Part shown: positions 42,323 to 51,893 of the stretch, in pieces
Position numbering within the stretch: position 1 is the stretch's first letter
Layout: the number at the start of each line of letters is the position of its first letter
From: Lachnospiraceae bacterium
Lineage (GTDB): Bacteria > Bacillota > Clostridia > Lachnospirales > Lachnospiraceae
Assembly (NCBI GenBank): GCA_902363665.1
Contig: CABJAW010000007.1
Span: 92,354-156,353 of the forward strand
Length of the DNA stretch: 64,000 nucleotides
Direction: 5' to 3'
Translations under genes and position numbers: made by a program
Notes under the pieces: model-generated
Database searches by the model: none
Told to the model about the DNA's origin: nothing
What the model saw: only the letters and a program-made list of their open reading frames with translations

Positions 42323-42432
42323 AAATCCTCACCATGTGAAAAAATCAAAAGAACTCGACGACAATAATCCGACTAAAAATGACCGTAAGGATCCGAAAGT
42401 TATAGCAGGATTAGTTAGGGAGGGACGTTACA
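42321..42432 (+). pseudogene. IS110-family transposase fragment
   Basis: Reads VNPHHVKKSKELDDNNPTKN, then DRKDPKVIAGLVREGRY, the N-terminal DEDD region of IS110-type transposases. It is truncated on both sides and abuts the IS3 fragment. Confidence 0.72.
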
Positions 42433-42559
42433 TGATAGCGATGATGAAAAAGGAAAAACTACCGGAAAAAGTAATTGAGAGGAGTGGAGAATCTTGATAT
42501 AATTAAATATAGTGATTTAAAAAAGTTTATAATTTCTCGCTAAAATGGTAAAAATGACA

Positions 42560-42582
42560 TTGTGACACCACTGGTGTCACAA
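42560..42582. promoter_or_regulatory. 23-bp palindrome before YhcG-like gene
   Basis: TTGTGACACCA and TGGTGTCACAA around a central C, perfect. The 24 bases 42553-42576 recur inside the gene at 42871-42894, offset 318. It could be an operator or the product of a small duplication. Confidence 0.5.
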
Positions 42583-42603
42583 TTCGAAAGGTGGAATATT
42601 TGT

Positions 42604-43590
42604 ATGGGTAATGATTTGATGTCGGCAGCTGGATTAATCCATATAATTGAGGAATCTAGACAAAATGCATTAAAAAAAGTAAATGAGGAACTTATCAAAA
42701 TGTATTGGAAAGTAGGTGAGTTCTTAAGTAAGGAAACGGAACACGCTTCGTATGGCGATGCATATATAGATGAGATTTCAAGAGAAATACAGGAGACATT
42801 TCCTGGTATTAAGGGATTTAACCGAAGAGGTCTTTATAGAATGAAAAAATTTTATGAGACTTACACGGATAATGACATTGTGACACCACTGGTGACACAA
42901 ATTAGCTGGACGAATCACTTGCTGATAATGTCGGGATGTAAGACAGATGAGGAAAGAGAGTTCTATATCCGTCTATGCATCAAGGAAAATTATTCTAAAA
43001 GACAGTTGGAGAGACAGTTAGACAGTGGATATTATGAAAGATATATGTTATCAAAGGAAACTTTGTTACCAGAATCAGTTAAAAAGTTGGGAGAAAACCC
43101 ATTTTTAGATTCATATATTATGGAATTTTTGGATTTGCCAAATGAGTTTCATGAGAATGATTTGCGAAAAGCTTTAATCAGAAACATGAAGGATTTTATT
43201 TTGGAATTAGGAAAAGATTTCACGTTTATTGATGAAGAATATAAGGTACAGGTTGGTGGTGATGATTTTCGAATTGATTTATTGTTTTATCATAGAGGAT
43301 TACAGTGCCTTGTAGCAATAGAACTTAAAATAGGCAAGTTCAAGCCTGAATATATATCTAAGTTGGATTTTTATCTTGAAGCATTGGATAGACAGGTGAA
43401 AAAAGAGAATGAAAATCCTAGTGTAGGGTTGCTTCTGTGTGCAGCTAAGAATGATGAGGTGGTAGAGTATGCTATGAGCAGAACTATGTCACCGATGTTG
43501 GTATCACAGTATCAGCTACAGTTACCAGATAAGGCAGTTCTTGAAAAGAAATTGCAACAACTAGTTAATATTCCACAGATTGAGGATTAA
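42604..43590 (+). CDS. DUF1016/YhcG-like PDDEXK nuclease
   Basis: A 328-aa protein: an N-terminal DUF1016 helical domain (about 10-150, with KVNEELIKMYWKVGEFLSKE and LYRMKKFYETY) and a C-terminal PDDEXK nuclease fold (DFRIDLLFYHRGLQCLVAIE, then LKIGKFKPE). D, E and K residues of the active site are present. ATG 42604 sits behind AAAGGTGG. Such proteins are stand-alone nucleases with proposed roles in recombination or defence; the partners are unknown. Confidence 0.85.
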   Translation: MGNDLMSAAGLIHIIEESRQNALKKVNEELIKMYWKVGEFLSKETEHASYGDAYIDEISREIQETFPGIKGFNRRGLYRMKKFYETYTDNDIVTPLVTQISWTNHLLIMSGCKTDEEREFYIRLCIKENYSKRQLERQLDSGYYERYMLSKETLLPESVKKLGENPFLDSYIMEFLDLPNEFHENDLRKALIRNMKDFILELGKDFTFIDEEYKVQVGGDDFRIDLLFYHRGLQCLVAIELKIGKFKPEYISKLDFYLEALDRQVKKENENPSVGLLLCAAKNDEVVEYAMSRTMSPMLVSQYQLQLPDKAVLEKKLQQLVNIPQIED

Positions 43591-43696
43591 GAGAAATTTA
43601 TAAAATAATAAGTTAAGAAGCCGTTAGGGTTAAATACCTTAGCGGCTGTTTTTTTACCCATTTTTGGGTAATGGATGTAGAAAGAAGGTGAGAACA

Positions 43697-44841
43697 GTGA
43701 AGATAAAGAAAGTGGATGACAAGCCAATGGTTATTCACACCAAGGAGAAAGCCAAGATTCATGCCCACGAGCCAAAGGGAGCTAAGATAAAAGGCAGCAA
43801 CATCTATACAGTAGAGAGAGGTCCTAAGACTATCGGTGCAAAGATATCTGATGGTAAAAAGAAGTCCTATCGCAAGAGTACCATTCATCAGTCAGAGTCG
43901 AAGAATAAGGGATTATCAAGATTTAAGCGAAACTATAGAGAATCCAACACTTCAATCAAGACCAAGAATACCAATCTTCACATTGCAGGAAGAACTGGAG
44001 CACTTGCAGCTGGGTCAGTAACAGAGCAGGTGGAAGGCGGGCAGGAGGTATCGCAGGCAGCATATCTTGCATATGAAACAAGCCGCCCTGTTACCGGAAC
44101 TGCTTCTAAGGGTGCAGCACTTTTTAGAAAAAAGGCGGCAGCCGAGGCAAGGAAGCGTATCAAGAAGGTAGAGGCAGGAAAGAAGCTGGCAAAAAGGACA
44201 GCAAAAAAAGCTGCCAAAGATACTGCCAAGACTGTAGCTAAAGAGACGGCAAAAGAAATAGCAAAGACTACTGCCAAGGTTGCAACAAAAACTGCTACAA
44301 AGACAGCTGCTACAGCGGCAGGAACAGCGGTTGCACCGGGAGTAGGAACTGCAATCGGCATGGCAGCCGGATTGCGGCAGGTGTGTCCATAGAGGGCAAG
44401 GATGAAAAGATGACCAATCGGAGCAGGAAGATAAAGTTCTTTCTGGATAAGATGAAAGCACAGGAAAATCAGACGGACAGCGTGGCAAAGCTGGTAAAGG
44501 ATCTGATTGTGCGAAAAGCGATTACATGGGTAAAAGCAGCGGCACCGATTATCGGACTGGTGCTGTTGTTGCTTGTTCTTGTAGTTGCCATGATTGCGGT
44601 TCCGGTTATAGCGGTGATAGCAATCCTTTACAATTTTGATATAATGAAGCATAAGCAGTACCCGCTGTTATCCGATTATGACAAAAAGAATGAGTTTGAT
44701 ATTGAAAAATACGTCAAGAACCGCAACAGACTCCGCTTTAAGAGGAATGATGTGGTGGATGAGGTATGCGATGTCGGAGAAATCTTTGCCACAATGTCAA
44801 GTGATGAATTCAATAAAAGTCAAAATCAAAGAGCAACATAA
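43697..44841 (+). pseudogene. frameshifted CD1107-like conjugation protein, 5' half
   Basis: GTG 43697 begins MKIKKVDDKPMVIHTKEKAK, a basic, alanine/lysine-rich cytosolic domain. At about 44370 the frame slips: GGATTGCGG lacks one A compared with the expected GGAATTGCGG (giving GIAAGVSIEGKDEK). It continues from 44383 in another frame through a membrane helix (LVLLLLVLVVAMIAVPVIAV). After ILYN the homology stops; a different charged tail (FDIMKHKQYPLLSDYDKKN) is fused on. The peptidase part is lost. It is a remnant of another conjugative element's cell-wall hydrolase gene. Confidence 0.7.
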
Positions 44842-44993
44842 CGTAATTCTATATTTTCTATCTTTCCTTACGCGATGATTGACTTGAGTTTCCGTAAACT
44901 GCAATAAAAAATAGATATGAAAGTTGTGTATATTCAACACAACAGATTTAGAGTTTCGTGGATAAGGCAGCGAAAACTCAAGAAGATTGACGT

Positions 44994-45022
44994 TTGACAG
45001 TCTCCTGAAAGTTCGCTATAAT
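44994..45022 (+). promoter_or_regulatory. consensus sigma-A promoter
   Basis: TTGACA at 44994-44999 and TATAAT at 45017-45022 with a 17-base spacer, a perfect consensus match. It is the likely promoter of the operon beginning at 45155. Confidence 0.85.
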
Positions 45023-45070
45023 AATAACCGTAAAATTTGAGTGGACTTTTCCGGATTCGGTCATCTTTTT

Positions 45071-45108
45071 GCCACACAACTGTCTTGTGATAGTTGTGTG
45101 GCTTTTTT
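45071..45108 (+). terminator. leader terminator (possible attenuator)
   Basis: GCCACACAACT at 45071-45081 and AGTTGTGTGGC at 45092-45102, ten-base loop, then six T. It lies between the strong promoter and the first gene, so transcription must pass it. Confidence 0.85.
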
Positions 45109-45154
45109 GTTGCCCGTATCTCAGAAGTGCTGACAGAATGGAGGACTTATCAGT

Positions 45155-45676
45155 ATGGATAATAATTTTTTGTCTCTGATCAAGACGCGCCGCAGTGTAA
45201 GGGCTTATAAATCAGAGTTTGTCCCCTCCGAGGCTTTGGACGCTGTACTGGAAGCAGGGACTTACGCTCCTACCGGCGGAGGACATCAATCTCCAACCAT
45301 CATTGCAATTACAGACCCCAAATATAGGAAGGAGATTGCAAAACTAAACGCAGAAGTGCTGGGGAGCAACACAGACCCTTATTATGGCGCACCTGTCGTG
45401 ATCCTGGTTTTGGCAGATGGCTCCGCAAGCACCTTTGTTGAGGACGGAAGCTGCGTCCTTGAAAATATGATGCTCGCTGCCCATGCCCTTGGCCTGGGAA
45501 CCGTATGGGTACATCGGGAACGTGAGATTTTTGACAGTGAAAGCGGCAAGGCTCTCCTGCGGGAGTGGAAGCTACCGGAAACCTTGCGTGGCGTCGGGGC
45601 GATTGCATTGGGTTATCCGGCCCAGGAAGCCGGTCATCCCGCTGCACGCAAACAAAACTATATTGTTCGGATTTAA
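45155..45676 (+). CDS. nitroreductase family FMN protein
   Basis: A 173-aa nitroreductase: IKTRRSVRAYKSEFVPSEAL, the FMN-binding TYAPTGGGHQ loop, and ALGLGTVWV. Family members reduce nitro compounds or quinones with NAD(P)H. It is the first gene of an operon with two MATE pumps and an acetyltransferase, which together look like a detoxification set. Confidence 0.9.
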   Translation: MDNNFLSLIKTRRSVRAYKSEFVPSEALDAVLEAGTYAPTGGGHQSPTIIAITDPKYRKEIAKLNAEVLGSNTDPYYGAPVVILVLADGSASTFVEDGSCVLENMMLAAHALGLGTVWVHREREIFDSESGKALLREWKLPETLRGVGAIALGYPAQEAGHPAARKQNYIVRI

Positions 45677-45735
45677 TGTCCCGCTGTCCGGCGCAATTTT
45701 TTTGCGCCGGACAATTTGTGGAGAGGAGGGAAAGT

Positions 45736-47097
45736 GTGCAGACCAATAATAAAATGGCGGTTGCTCCTGTTGGAAGGCTCATTTGGCAAATGTCGATACC
45801 GCCGCTAATCTCCATGTTCCTGCAATATTCCTATAATCTGATAGACAGTGCGTTTATAGCGCGGTTGAGTGAGAATGCACTAACGGCTGTTTCTCTGTCA
45901 TTCCCGATTACAACACTGATGAATGCGGCGTCTATCTGGATCGGTGTCGGCGTGAATGTACTGATTGCAGGGTATCTTGGAGAGAAAAAGCAGGATGAGG
46001 CAAATACCACCGTCACACATGGATTGTTACTGGCCTTTGGAATTGGTGCTTTGCTCAATCTTCTGTCATTACTGATTATGAAACCCTACTTTGGAGCATT
46101 CACCAATAATGAAGAAATTTATCAGTTGAGTATGGCCTATATGAGCGTATGTTCGTTCATGCAAATTCCCAACATGGTGCATATCGCAATCCAGAAGATG
46201 ATACAAGCTACTGGGAACATGGTTGCTCCTATGTGGTTCCAGATTGCAGGAGTGGTCGTTAATTTTGTATTTGACCCACTCCTAATTTTTGGTATTGGTG
46301 TTTTTCCAGCTATGGGAATCCGTGGCGCTGCGGTGGCTACTGTTGCGGGCTATTTGTTATCCATGATTTTGGCATTTGCCTTGCTGCTGGGCAAAAAGCA
46401 AAAAGTGCGGATAAAGATCAAAGAATTTCATATACAAAAGTGGATGATTGCCCGTATATTCGCCCTTGGCTTACCATCTTTCATTATGAATGCCCTCAGT
46501 TCGTTTATGGTGACATTCGTCAATCTGTTTCTGGTGGCGTATTCCGATACGGCGATTGCATTCTTCGGTGCGTATTTTAAGGTGCAGCAGCTGATCGTTA
46601 TGACAGTAAACGGCTTGATTCAGGGCTGTTTGCCTATTATGCGGTTTAACTACGGTGCGGGAAACAGAGATAGGCTGCACTCCGCTTTCCGATACGGAAC
46701 CGCTTTGGTCTCCGGTATGATGATACTGGGAACATTGACCGTCAACTTCTTTCCGGCACAGCTTTTGGAATTATTTACAGCGTCGGAAGCCATGCGCTCC
46801 TTTGGAATATCCGCTATGCGGATTATGGCGGTCAGCTACCTGTTCTGCGGATGGTCTACCATGATCTCCACCTATCTTCAGGCAACAGAACAGGTCTTTC
46901 CAAGTATGCTGATCCAGCTACTGCGTCAGTTTCTGCTGCTCATTCCATTCATGTGGGGTCTGGAAAAACTCCTGAAGATTACAGGGATCTGGCTGTCCTT
47001 CCCTGTCACAGAAACGGCAACATTCGTTCTGGCGCTTCTGATCTTCCGAGCAGGCAGAAAAAAAGAAACGCTTTGCAGCGGTACAAAAACACAGTAA
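45736..47097 (+). CDS. MATE family efflux transporter
   Basis: A 453-aa pump starting at GTG 45736 six bases behind GGAGGG. It has twelve helices and the MATE opening PPLISMFLQYSYNLIDSAFI. A longer frame starting at 45565 overlaps the nitroreductase and is rejected. Co-transcribed with the nitroreductase. Confidence 0.9.
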   Translation: MQTNNKMAVAPVGRLIWQMSIPPLISMFLQYSYNLIDSAFIARLSENALTAVSLSFPITTLMNAASIWIGVGVNVLIAGYLGEKKQDEANTTVTHGLLLAFGIGALLNLLSLLIMKPYFGAFTNNEEIYQLSMAYMSVCSFMQIPNMVHIAIQKMIQATGNMVAPMWFQIAGVVVNFVFDPLLIFGIGVFPAMGIRGAAVATVAGYLLSMILAFALLLGKKQKVRIKIKEFHIQKWMIARIFALGLPSFIMNALSSFMVTFVNLFLVAYSDTAIAFFGAYFKVQQLIVMTVNGLIQGCLPIMRFNYGAGNRDRLHSAFRYGTALVSGMMILGTLTVNFFPAQLLELFTASEAMRSFGISAMRIMAVSYLFCGWSTMISTYLQATEQVFPSMLIQLLRQFLLLIPFMWGLEKLLKITGIWLSFPVTETATFVLALLIFRAGRKKETLCSGTKTQ

Positions 47098-47119
47098 GAA
47101 CAGGAAAAGGAGAGACGAT

Positions 47120-47539
47120 ATGGAAATACATATTAAAAAAGGGCTGGATGCTCTGCAAACAGAAACCGTACTTCGCCTTCTATCACAGACCGTATGGGCA
47201 TGCAACAGAAAGAAAGAAGCAATTATGGAGTCATGGAAACACTCTATCTGCTATGGAGCCTATACCGCCGACGGAAAACAAATCGGATTTGCAAGAGTGA
47301 TAACAGACTATGCCACCCAGTATTATATTTGTGATGTTGTTGTGGATGCAGATTTCCGGCACAGGGGTGTGGGCGCCTCTCTCCTAAAGGCGATTACGGC
47401 AGAAGACACATACCGTTCCCTGCTGGGAATGCTGATCACGGAAGAGGCTGAACAGTTTTATGAACCCTTTGGCTTCCGAAAAGATCCGATCTGTTTTATG
47501 ACAAGAAAAGAAACACCGGAGGCAATCACGAATGAATGA
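47120..47539 (+). CDS. GNAT family N-acetyltransferase
   Basis: A 139-aa acetyltransferase, MEIHIKKGLDALQTETVLRL, with AAAGGAGAG before the ATG. The CoA-binding segment is VVVDADFRHRGVGASLL and the C-terminus has FYEPFGF. It overlaps the next MATE gene by eight bases, so it is part of the operon. Substrate unknown. Confidence 0.87.
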   Translation: MEIHIKKGLDALQTETVLRLLSQTVWACNRKKEAIMESWKHSICYGAYTADGKQIGFARVITDYATQYYICDVVVDADFRHRGVGASLLKAITAEDTYRSLLGMLITEEAEQFYEPFGFRKDPICFMTRKETPEAITNE

Positions 47540-48863
47540 AACTTTTATGAAAGAAAAACCGGTATTACCGCTGATTTTATCCATGACCCTGCCTATGGTT
47601 TTATCCATGCTGGTTAATTCTCTATACAACATTATCGACAGCTTTTTCGTCGCACAGATTAGCGAGGAATCTATGACGGCGTTATCACTGGTTTACCCGG
47701 TTCAAAATTTCATCAATGCTGTCGGAATTGGATTTGGCGTTGGAATCAACGCAGTCATCGCCTTCTATCTGGGCGCTGGAGATAACAGGAAAGCGGATCA
47801 GGCTGCAACGCAGGGACTTGTGCTTGCCGTGATTCATGGCGTTGTTATGACAGTCTGCTGTATTACGATCATGCCGGTTTTCCTGCGGATGTTCACTTCA
47901 TCCGAAGCGGTCATTGAACTTGGCGTCCGCTATTCTGTCGTTGCGTTCGCCTTTACACTCATTGTTACCGTCAGCATGGCGTTTGAGAAATTGTTCCAGG
48001 CAGTAGGAAACATGAAAACGACCATGATAAGCCTGATGTGCGGGTGTATCACAAACATTGTCTTAGATCCCGTTCTGATTTTTGGCTATGGCCTATTCCC
48101 GGAAATGGGAATCGAAGGCGCTGCACTGGCAACCGGCATCGGGCAGACTCTGACGCTTGCGATTTACCTTGTAGTCTATCTTGTGCGGCCAATTCGCGTG
48201 CATATCCGCAGGCAGTACATTCTGCCCAGCAAAAAGATGGTAATAAGGCTATACTCCATCGGCATTCCCGCAACCCTGAATCTTGCGCTTCCGTCTCTTT
48301 TGATTTCGGCGCTCAATGCGATTTTGGCGGCATATTCCGAAGTGTATATTCTGGTTTTAGGAATCTATTACAAATTGCAGACCTTTATCTATCTGCCAGC
48401 GAATGGCATTGTACAGGGGATGCGTCCCCTGATTGGCTATAACTACGGCGCGGGGGAGCACAAACGGGTCAGCCAGATTTATCAGATCGTTTTGTGCATG
48501 AGTGGCATCATTATGGTGTTTGGGACAGTAATATGTCTGCTGATCCCCGGACAGTTGATGGGGCTGTTTACCCACACAAAAGCGACGATTCAGGCCGGGG
48601 AAACCGCCTTACGCATCATCGGGGCCGGGTTTATCGTCTCGGCGGTTTCTGTTACATCTTCCGGCGCATTGGAGGGACTTGGGAAAGGAACTCCCTCCTT
48701 ACTGATTTCCCTTTGCCGGTATGTAGTGGTCATCATCCCGGCTGCGTTTTTACTCAGCAGGTTTTTCGGAGCGGTTGGCGTCTGGAATGCGTTTTGGATC
48801 ACGGAAGCGATTACTGCGATCGTTTCCCTTGTCATTTACCGCAAGGCAATCACAGGCCCGTGA
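47532..48863 (+). CDS. MATE family efflux transporter
   Basis: A 443-aa pump with twelve helices. The first repeat has LVNSLYNIIDSFFVAQISEE, the second FIYLPANGIVQGMRPLIGYN. Only moderately similar to the MATE at 45736, so not a recent duplication. It is the last intact gene of the operon. Confidence 0.9.
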   Translation: MNETFMKEKPVLPLILSMTLPMVLSMLVNSLYNIIDSFFVAQISEESMTALSLVYPVQNFINAVGIGFGVGINAVIAFYLGAGDNRKADQAATQGLVLAVIHGVVMTVCCITIMPVFLRMFTSSEAVIELGVRYSVVAFAFTLIVTVSMAFEKLFQAVGNMKTTMISLMCGCITNIVLDPVLIFGYGLFPEMGIEGAALATGIGQTLTLAIYLVVYLVRPIRVHIRRQYILPSKKMVIRLYSIGIPATLNLALPSLLISALNAILAAYSEVYILVLGIYYKLQTFIYLPANGIVQGMRPLIGYNYGAGEHKRVSQIYQIVLCMSGIIMVFGTVICLLIPGQLMGLFTHTKATIQAGETALRIIGAGFIVSAVSVTSSGALEGLGKGTPSLLISLCRYVVVIIPAAFLLSRFFGAVGVWNAFWITEAITAIVSLVIYRKAITGP

Positions 48864-48982
48864 CGGCGGCCCGAAAGCCATGTACACCGTCCTTACTCCA
48901 CCGCGCCGGATAAATTCCTGCTTCTCTAAGATGAGCAGCTATCGTATAATGGAGACAGTGACAAATGAAAGGAGCCACTACG

Positions 48983-49349
48983 ATGGAAATAAAAAAATCC
49001 ATCAGGAATTTTCAGTATGTCAGGTAGAAGATTATTCCTTTGTAAATTTAGATTCCGAGTATAGCTTTATCGGGAAAACGGACGAAGAAAAATCTCTTGT
49101 TTGCCTCACAAGCGAAGTTCCGCCAAATGTCATTCGGCGTGATGATGGCTGGAAAGCACTTCGGATTCAAGGCGTTTTGGAGTTTTCGTTGATTGGGATA
49201 CTGTCTAAAATCGCAGCGATCTTAGCAGATCATAACATCCCGATTTTGCAGTATCTACTTACAATACGGACTATCTTCTGGTCAAAAAGGAGAATTACGA
49301 GAAAGCGATACAAGCGCTTGAAGCCGCCGGATACAAAATAATAGAGTGA
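48983..49349 (+). pseudogene. ACT-domain protein gene with two frameshifts
   Basis: ATG 48983 starts MEIKK; one A is missing from the run of seven at 48990-48996, so the family sequence (IHQEFSVCQVEDYSFVNLDS ... VPPNVIRRDDGWKALRIQG) continues in the next frame. A second one-base loss near 49241 shifts again before AVSTYNTDYLLVKKENYEKA and QALEAAGYKIIE, stop 49347. Both are short indels in homopolymers, which could be mutation or sequencing error. Intact relatives are small ACT-type ligand sensors. Confidence 0.72.
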
Positions 49350-49374
49350 CCGCACAGCGCGGCGAATCGAAATT

Positions 49375-49663
49375 GTGCGCCCAGATAAGGGCGAGTAGTC
49401 TAGCAGGTGGAATGCCTGTCTGGTAAGGTCTAACCAACCGCCAGTAGCGAGTCTTGGGTGACTGTCAGTAATGGTAGTTGCTAAGCGTAGACAGCGAGAA
49501 AATAGAGAGTGTGATTGAGCCTCGAAATTTTGACATTTAGAAGGCTGACGTTCTAATTTCGACGGAAAGCAATACAAATATTATTATGAAGAGCCGTATG
49601 CGGGAAAGCCGCACGTACGGTTCTGTGAGGGGCTTACATTGTGAGGTGTAAGCCTACTCAACT
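49375..49663 (+). ncRNA. ORF-less group II intron remnant with domains V and VI
   Basis: Begins with the group II 5' signature GTGCGCCCAGATAAGGGCG and a domain I-like region up to about 49535. Domain V is at 49591-49623 (GAGCCGTATGCGGGAAAGCC, loop, then GTACGGTTC). Domain VI is the stem GGCTTACA/TGTAAGCC at 49631-49652. No intron-encoded reverse transcriptase is present, and the 5' to domain V distance (216 bases) is too short for complete domains I-IV. So it is a deletion derivative, probably unable to splice alone. Confidence 0.8.
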
Positions 49664-49686
49664 GTAAAAATAAAAAGGATAAAGAA

Positions 49687-50595
49687 ATGAGGGTTCAACA
49701 ATTAAAATATATTTTGAAGGTAGCAGAAGTTGGCTCTATTACTGAAGCGGCAAAAATGCTTTTTATATCACAGCCAAGTCTCTCCAATTCTATTAAAGAA
49801 ACGGAAACAGAAGCAGGCATCACCATTTTTCTCCGCAGCAGAACAGGAATTACTCTGACAAAAGAAGGTACTGAATTTCTCGGTTATGCCCGTCAAGTGA
49901 TACAGCAGATGGAGCTGCTGGAGGATCGGTATATTACAAATCTTCCGGGGAAAGTGACATTTGGAGTATCTTCTCAGCACTATACTTTTACGGAAAACGC
50001 TTTTGTGGAGTTAATTAAGCGTTTTGGACAAGAACGATACGCTTTTTATTATAATGAAACCGGAACACATCAGATATTGGATGATGTGAAAAATCGTGTC
50101 TGTGATTTAGGCATCCTTTATTTATCGCATGAAAACGAAGTCGTCATGCGGAAAGTGATAGAGGAAAATCATCTGGTGTTTACCGAGCTATTCTCAGCAA
50201 AGCCTCATGTTTTTTTGCAAAAAGATCACCCATTGGCATCGAAAAAAGTAGTTTCCGTCCATGACCTTGCACCTTATCCGCGGCTAAACTTTGTACAGGG
50301 AGAGTATGAATCTGTCTATTTTTCAGAGGAACTATTCAGCTCCATCCCGGTGGATAAGGAAATTCGGGTCAATGACAGAGGGGCTATTGTCAACTTCATG
50401 CTCGGACTGAATGCCTATACTATTTCAAGCGGCATTTTCCCAAAATATTTGAACGGAGAAAATATCATCTCCGTTCCGCTTGCAGAAAATGAAACAATGC
50501 ATATTGGATATGTGCTGAATGAAAATCAGGAATTAAGTGAACTTGGGAAAAGCTATCTGGGAGAATTACGGAAATATGCTCCGGTCAATCCATAG
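49687..50595 (+). CDS. LysR family transcriptional regulator
   Basis: A 302-aa regulator with the LysR helix-turn-helix at residues 1-60 (VQQLKYILKVAEVGSITEAA, then LFISQPSLSNSIKE) and a periplasmic-binding-like effector domain. It precedes a LysE-type exporter in the same orientation and is the likely regulator of it. GATAAAGAA before ATG is a weak ribosome site. Confidence 0.92.
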   Translation: MRVQQLKYILKVAEVGSITEAAKMLFISQPSLSNSIKETETEAGITIFLRSRTGITLTKEGTEFLGYARQVIQQMELLEDRYITNLPGKVTFGVSSQHYTFTENAFVELIKRFGQERYAFYYNETGTHQILDDVKNRVCDLGILYLSHENEVVMRKVIEENHLVFTELFSAKPHVFLQKDHPLASKKVVSVHDLAPYPRLNFVQGEYESVYFSEELFSSIPVDKEIRVNDRGAIVNFMLGLNAYTISSGIFPKYLNGENIISVPLAENETMHIGYVLNENQELSELGKSYLGELRKYAPVNP

Positions 50596-50678
50596 CCATA
50601 AACTATGGATAATCATATAAAATAGGTGTTATGTATGTACCCCTGTTTGCTGATATAATAACAGCAGAAAGGTGGTTG

Positions 50679-51269
50679 ATGATTATGCCTATGGCGGTAC
50701 TGAGCAATTTTCTGATTTATTGCGTTATAAATGCCTTTACTCCGGGACCGGGAAATATTCTGGCATTAAATACTGTAACAAACTATGGATATAAAAAAGG
50801 AAAGCCGCTGTTCTTTGGAATTTTTGCAGGCTACTATGTAGTACAAATCTTATGCGCAATTTTCGTATATGGGGTTAATTCTTTGCTTCCAAATGTAATG
50901 GAAGTGATGAAGTACATCGGCGCAGCCTATATCCTGTGGCTTGCGATTCATATTGTTTTCGGTAAGCCGTCAACAGAAAACGCAGAGCAATCGGCATCGT
51001 TTCTGAAAGGCTTTATGCTGCAATTTGTCAATGTGAAGATCTATATGTTCGGAGTTACCGCACTAACGGGTTATGTTGTAGGATATATGTCCTCTTTTCC
51101 GGCTTTGCTGTTTTTTGAGCTGGTTATTGCAACAATTGGAACGATCGCAACCTGTACTTGGATTGGCTTGGGCGTACTGATTCAGAAGTTTTATCTGCGG
51201 CATTTCCGTGTTATTAACATTATCCTTGCACTAACATTACTGGAGTGTATTTGGGGAATGTTAAGATAA
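50679..51269 (+). CDS. LysE/RhtB family amino-acid exporter
   Basis: A 196-aa membrane protein with six helices and the family signature NAFTPGPGNILALNTVTNYG. ATG 50679 follows AGAAAGGTGG; an ATG six bases on is equally possible. LysE-type proteins export amino acids or homoserine-like compounds. LysR plus LysE is a common regulator-exporter pair. Confidence 0.9.
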   Translation: MIMPMAVLSNFLIYCVINAFTPGPGNILALNTVTNYGYKKGKPLFFGIFAGYYVVQILCAIFVYGVNSLLPNVMEVMKYIGAAYILWLAIHIVFGKPSTENAEQSASFLKGFMLQFVNVKIYMFGVTALTGYVVGYMSSFPALLFFELVIATIGTIATCTWIGLGVLIQKFYLRHFRVINIILALTLLECIWGMLR

Positions 51270-51323
51270 TTGTTGCTTTGAGAGCAATTCTAATTAACAA
51301 ATTCTTGTTTGATAAGGAAAACA

Positions 51324-51469
51324 ATGGATCAGGTAAAAATTGGAAAGTTTATTTCTGATGAAAGAAAGGAAAAAGGGTATACACAGAAACAATTATCTGA
51401 ATTGTTGGGAATCAGTGATAAAACAATATCGAAATGGGAGTGCGGAAACGGCTTTCCGGAAGAGAAAGT
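51324..51469 (+). pseudogene. XRE regulator, N-terminal fragment
   Basis: MDQVKIGKFISDERKEKGYT and QKQLSELLGISDKTISKWEC form a complete helix-turn-helix, but after GNGFPEE the family sequence ends and unrelated sequence (a GNAT fragment in another frame) begins. The frame runs on to a stop at 51563 with random-looking residues. Confidence 0.7.
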
Positions 51470-51784
51470 TTTTGGAATGTGTATCGTCCAGGATGCCTTG
51501 AGCATTATGTATTGCATCAGCTCCGAAATGATCCGGCATTTGTTCCGGAACTGGATTTTGTGATGCTTCTTAATGAAAATGGCAAAGAGGACAAGCTGAT
51601 CGGCCAGAACATGTTTATGAGAACGAGTATTAAAGCGGATGATGGAAGAAATATTCCAATTATGACGATGGGACCAATCTGTATCAAGAATGAATATAAA
51701 CGGAAAGGATATGGTAAAATCCTGCTTGATTATTCATTGGAAAAAGCTGCGGAACTTGGCTGTGGAGCAGTATGCTTTGAATAA
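51470..51784 (+). pseudogene. GNAT acetyltransferase fragment
   Basis: Reads FWNVYRPGCLEHYVLHQLRN, then an acetyltransferase core with the CoA loop MGPICIKNEYKRKGYGKILL, and ends abruptly at GAVCFE before the final FYxKxGF segment. It lacks both the start (fused to an XRE fragment) and the 3' end. A hairpin and an IS605 element follow. Confidence 0.72.
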
Positions 51785-51785
51785 C

Positions 51786-51846
51786 TGCGCGTCGCATTCT
51801 CGTTACTTCAGTGATGAGTTAGACGCGCAAATTTTTTTGTAAAACA
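51786..51846 (+). terminator. hairpin with T-run, end of GNAT fragment
   Basis: TGCGCGTC at 51786-51793 and GACGCGCA at 51832-51839 with a 38-base loop, then A AAT and seven T. It could be a terminator or a subterminal hairpin of the IS200/IS605 element that follows. Confidence 0.5.
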
Positions 51847-51893
51847 TCAGAACAAATGTTTACATAAATGGATGCGTATGGTAAAATACCTAT

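Larger units (their letters stand above)
44842..45154 (+). other. leader region of nitroreductase-MATE operon
   Basis: No gene in these 310 bases. They hold a strong promoter (44994-45022), a transcribed leader and an intrinsic terminator (45071-45108), described separately. The left part (44842-44990) shows nothing I can name. Confidence 0.5.

Noticed and set aside
42237..42497. 86-codon frame as one gene
   Set aside because: Its first third is antisense to an IS3 transposase fragment and its middle is an IS110 fragment; it is a chance fusion.
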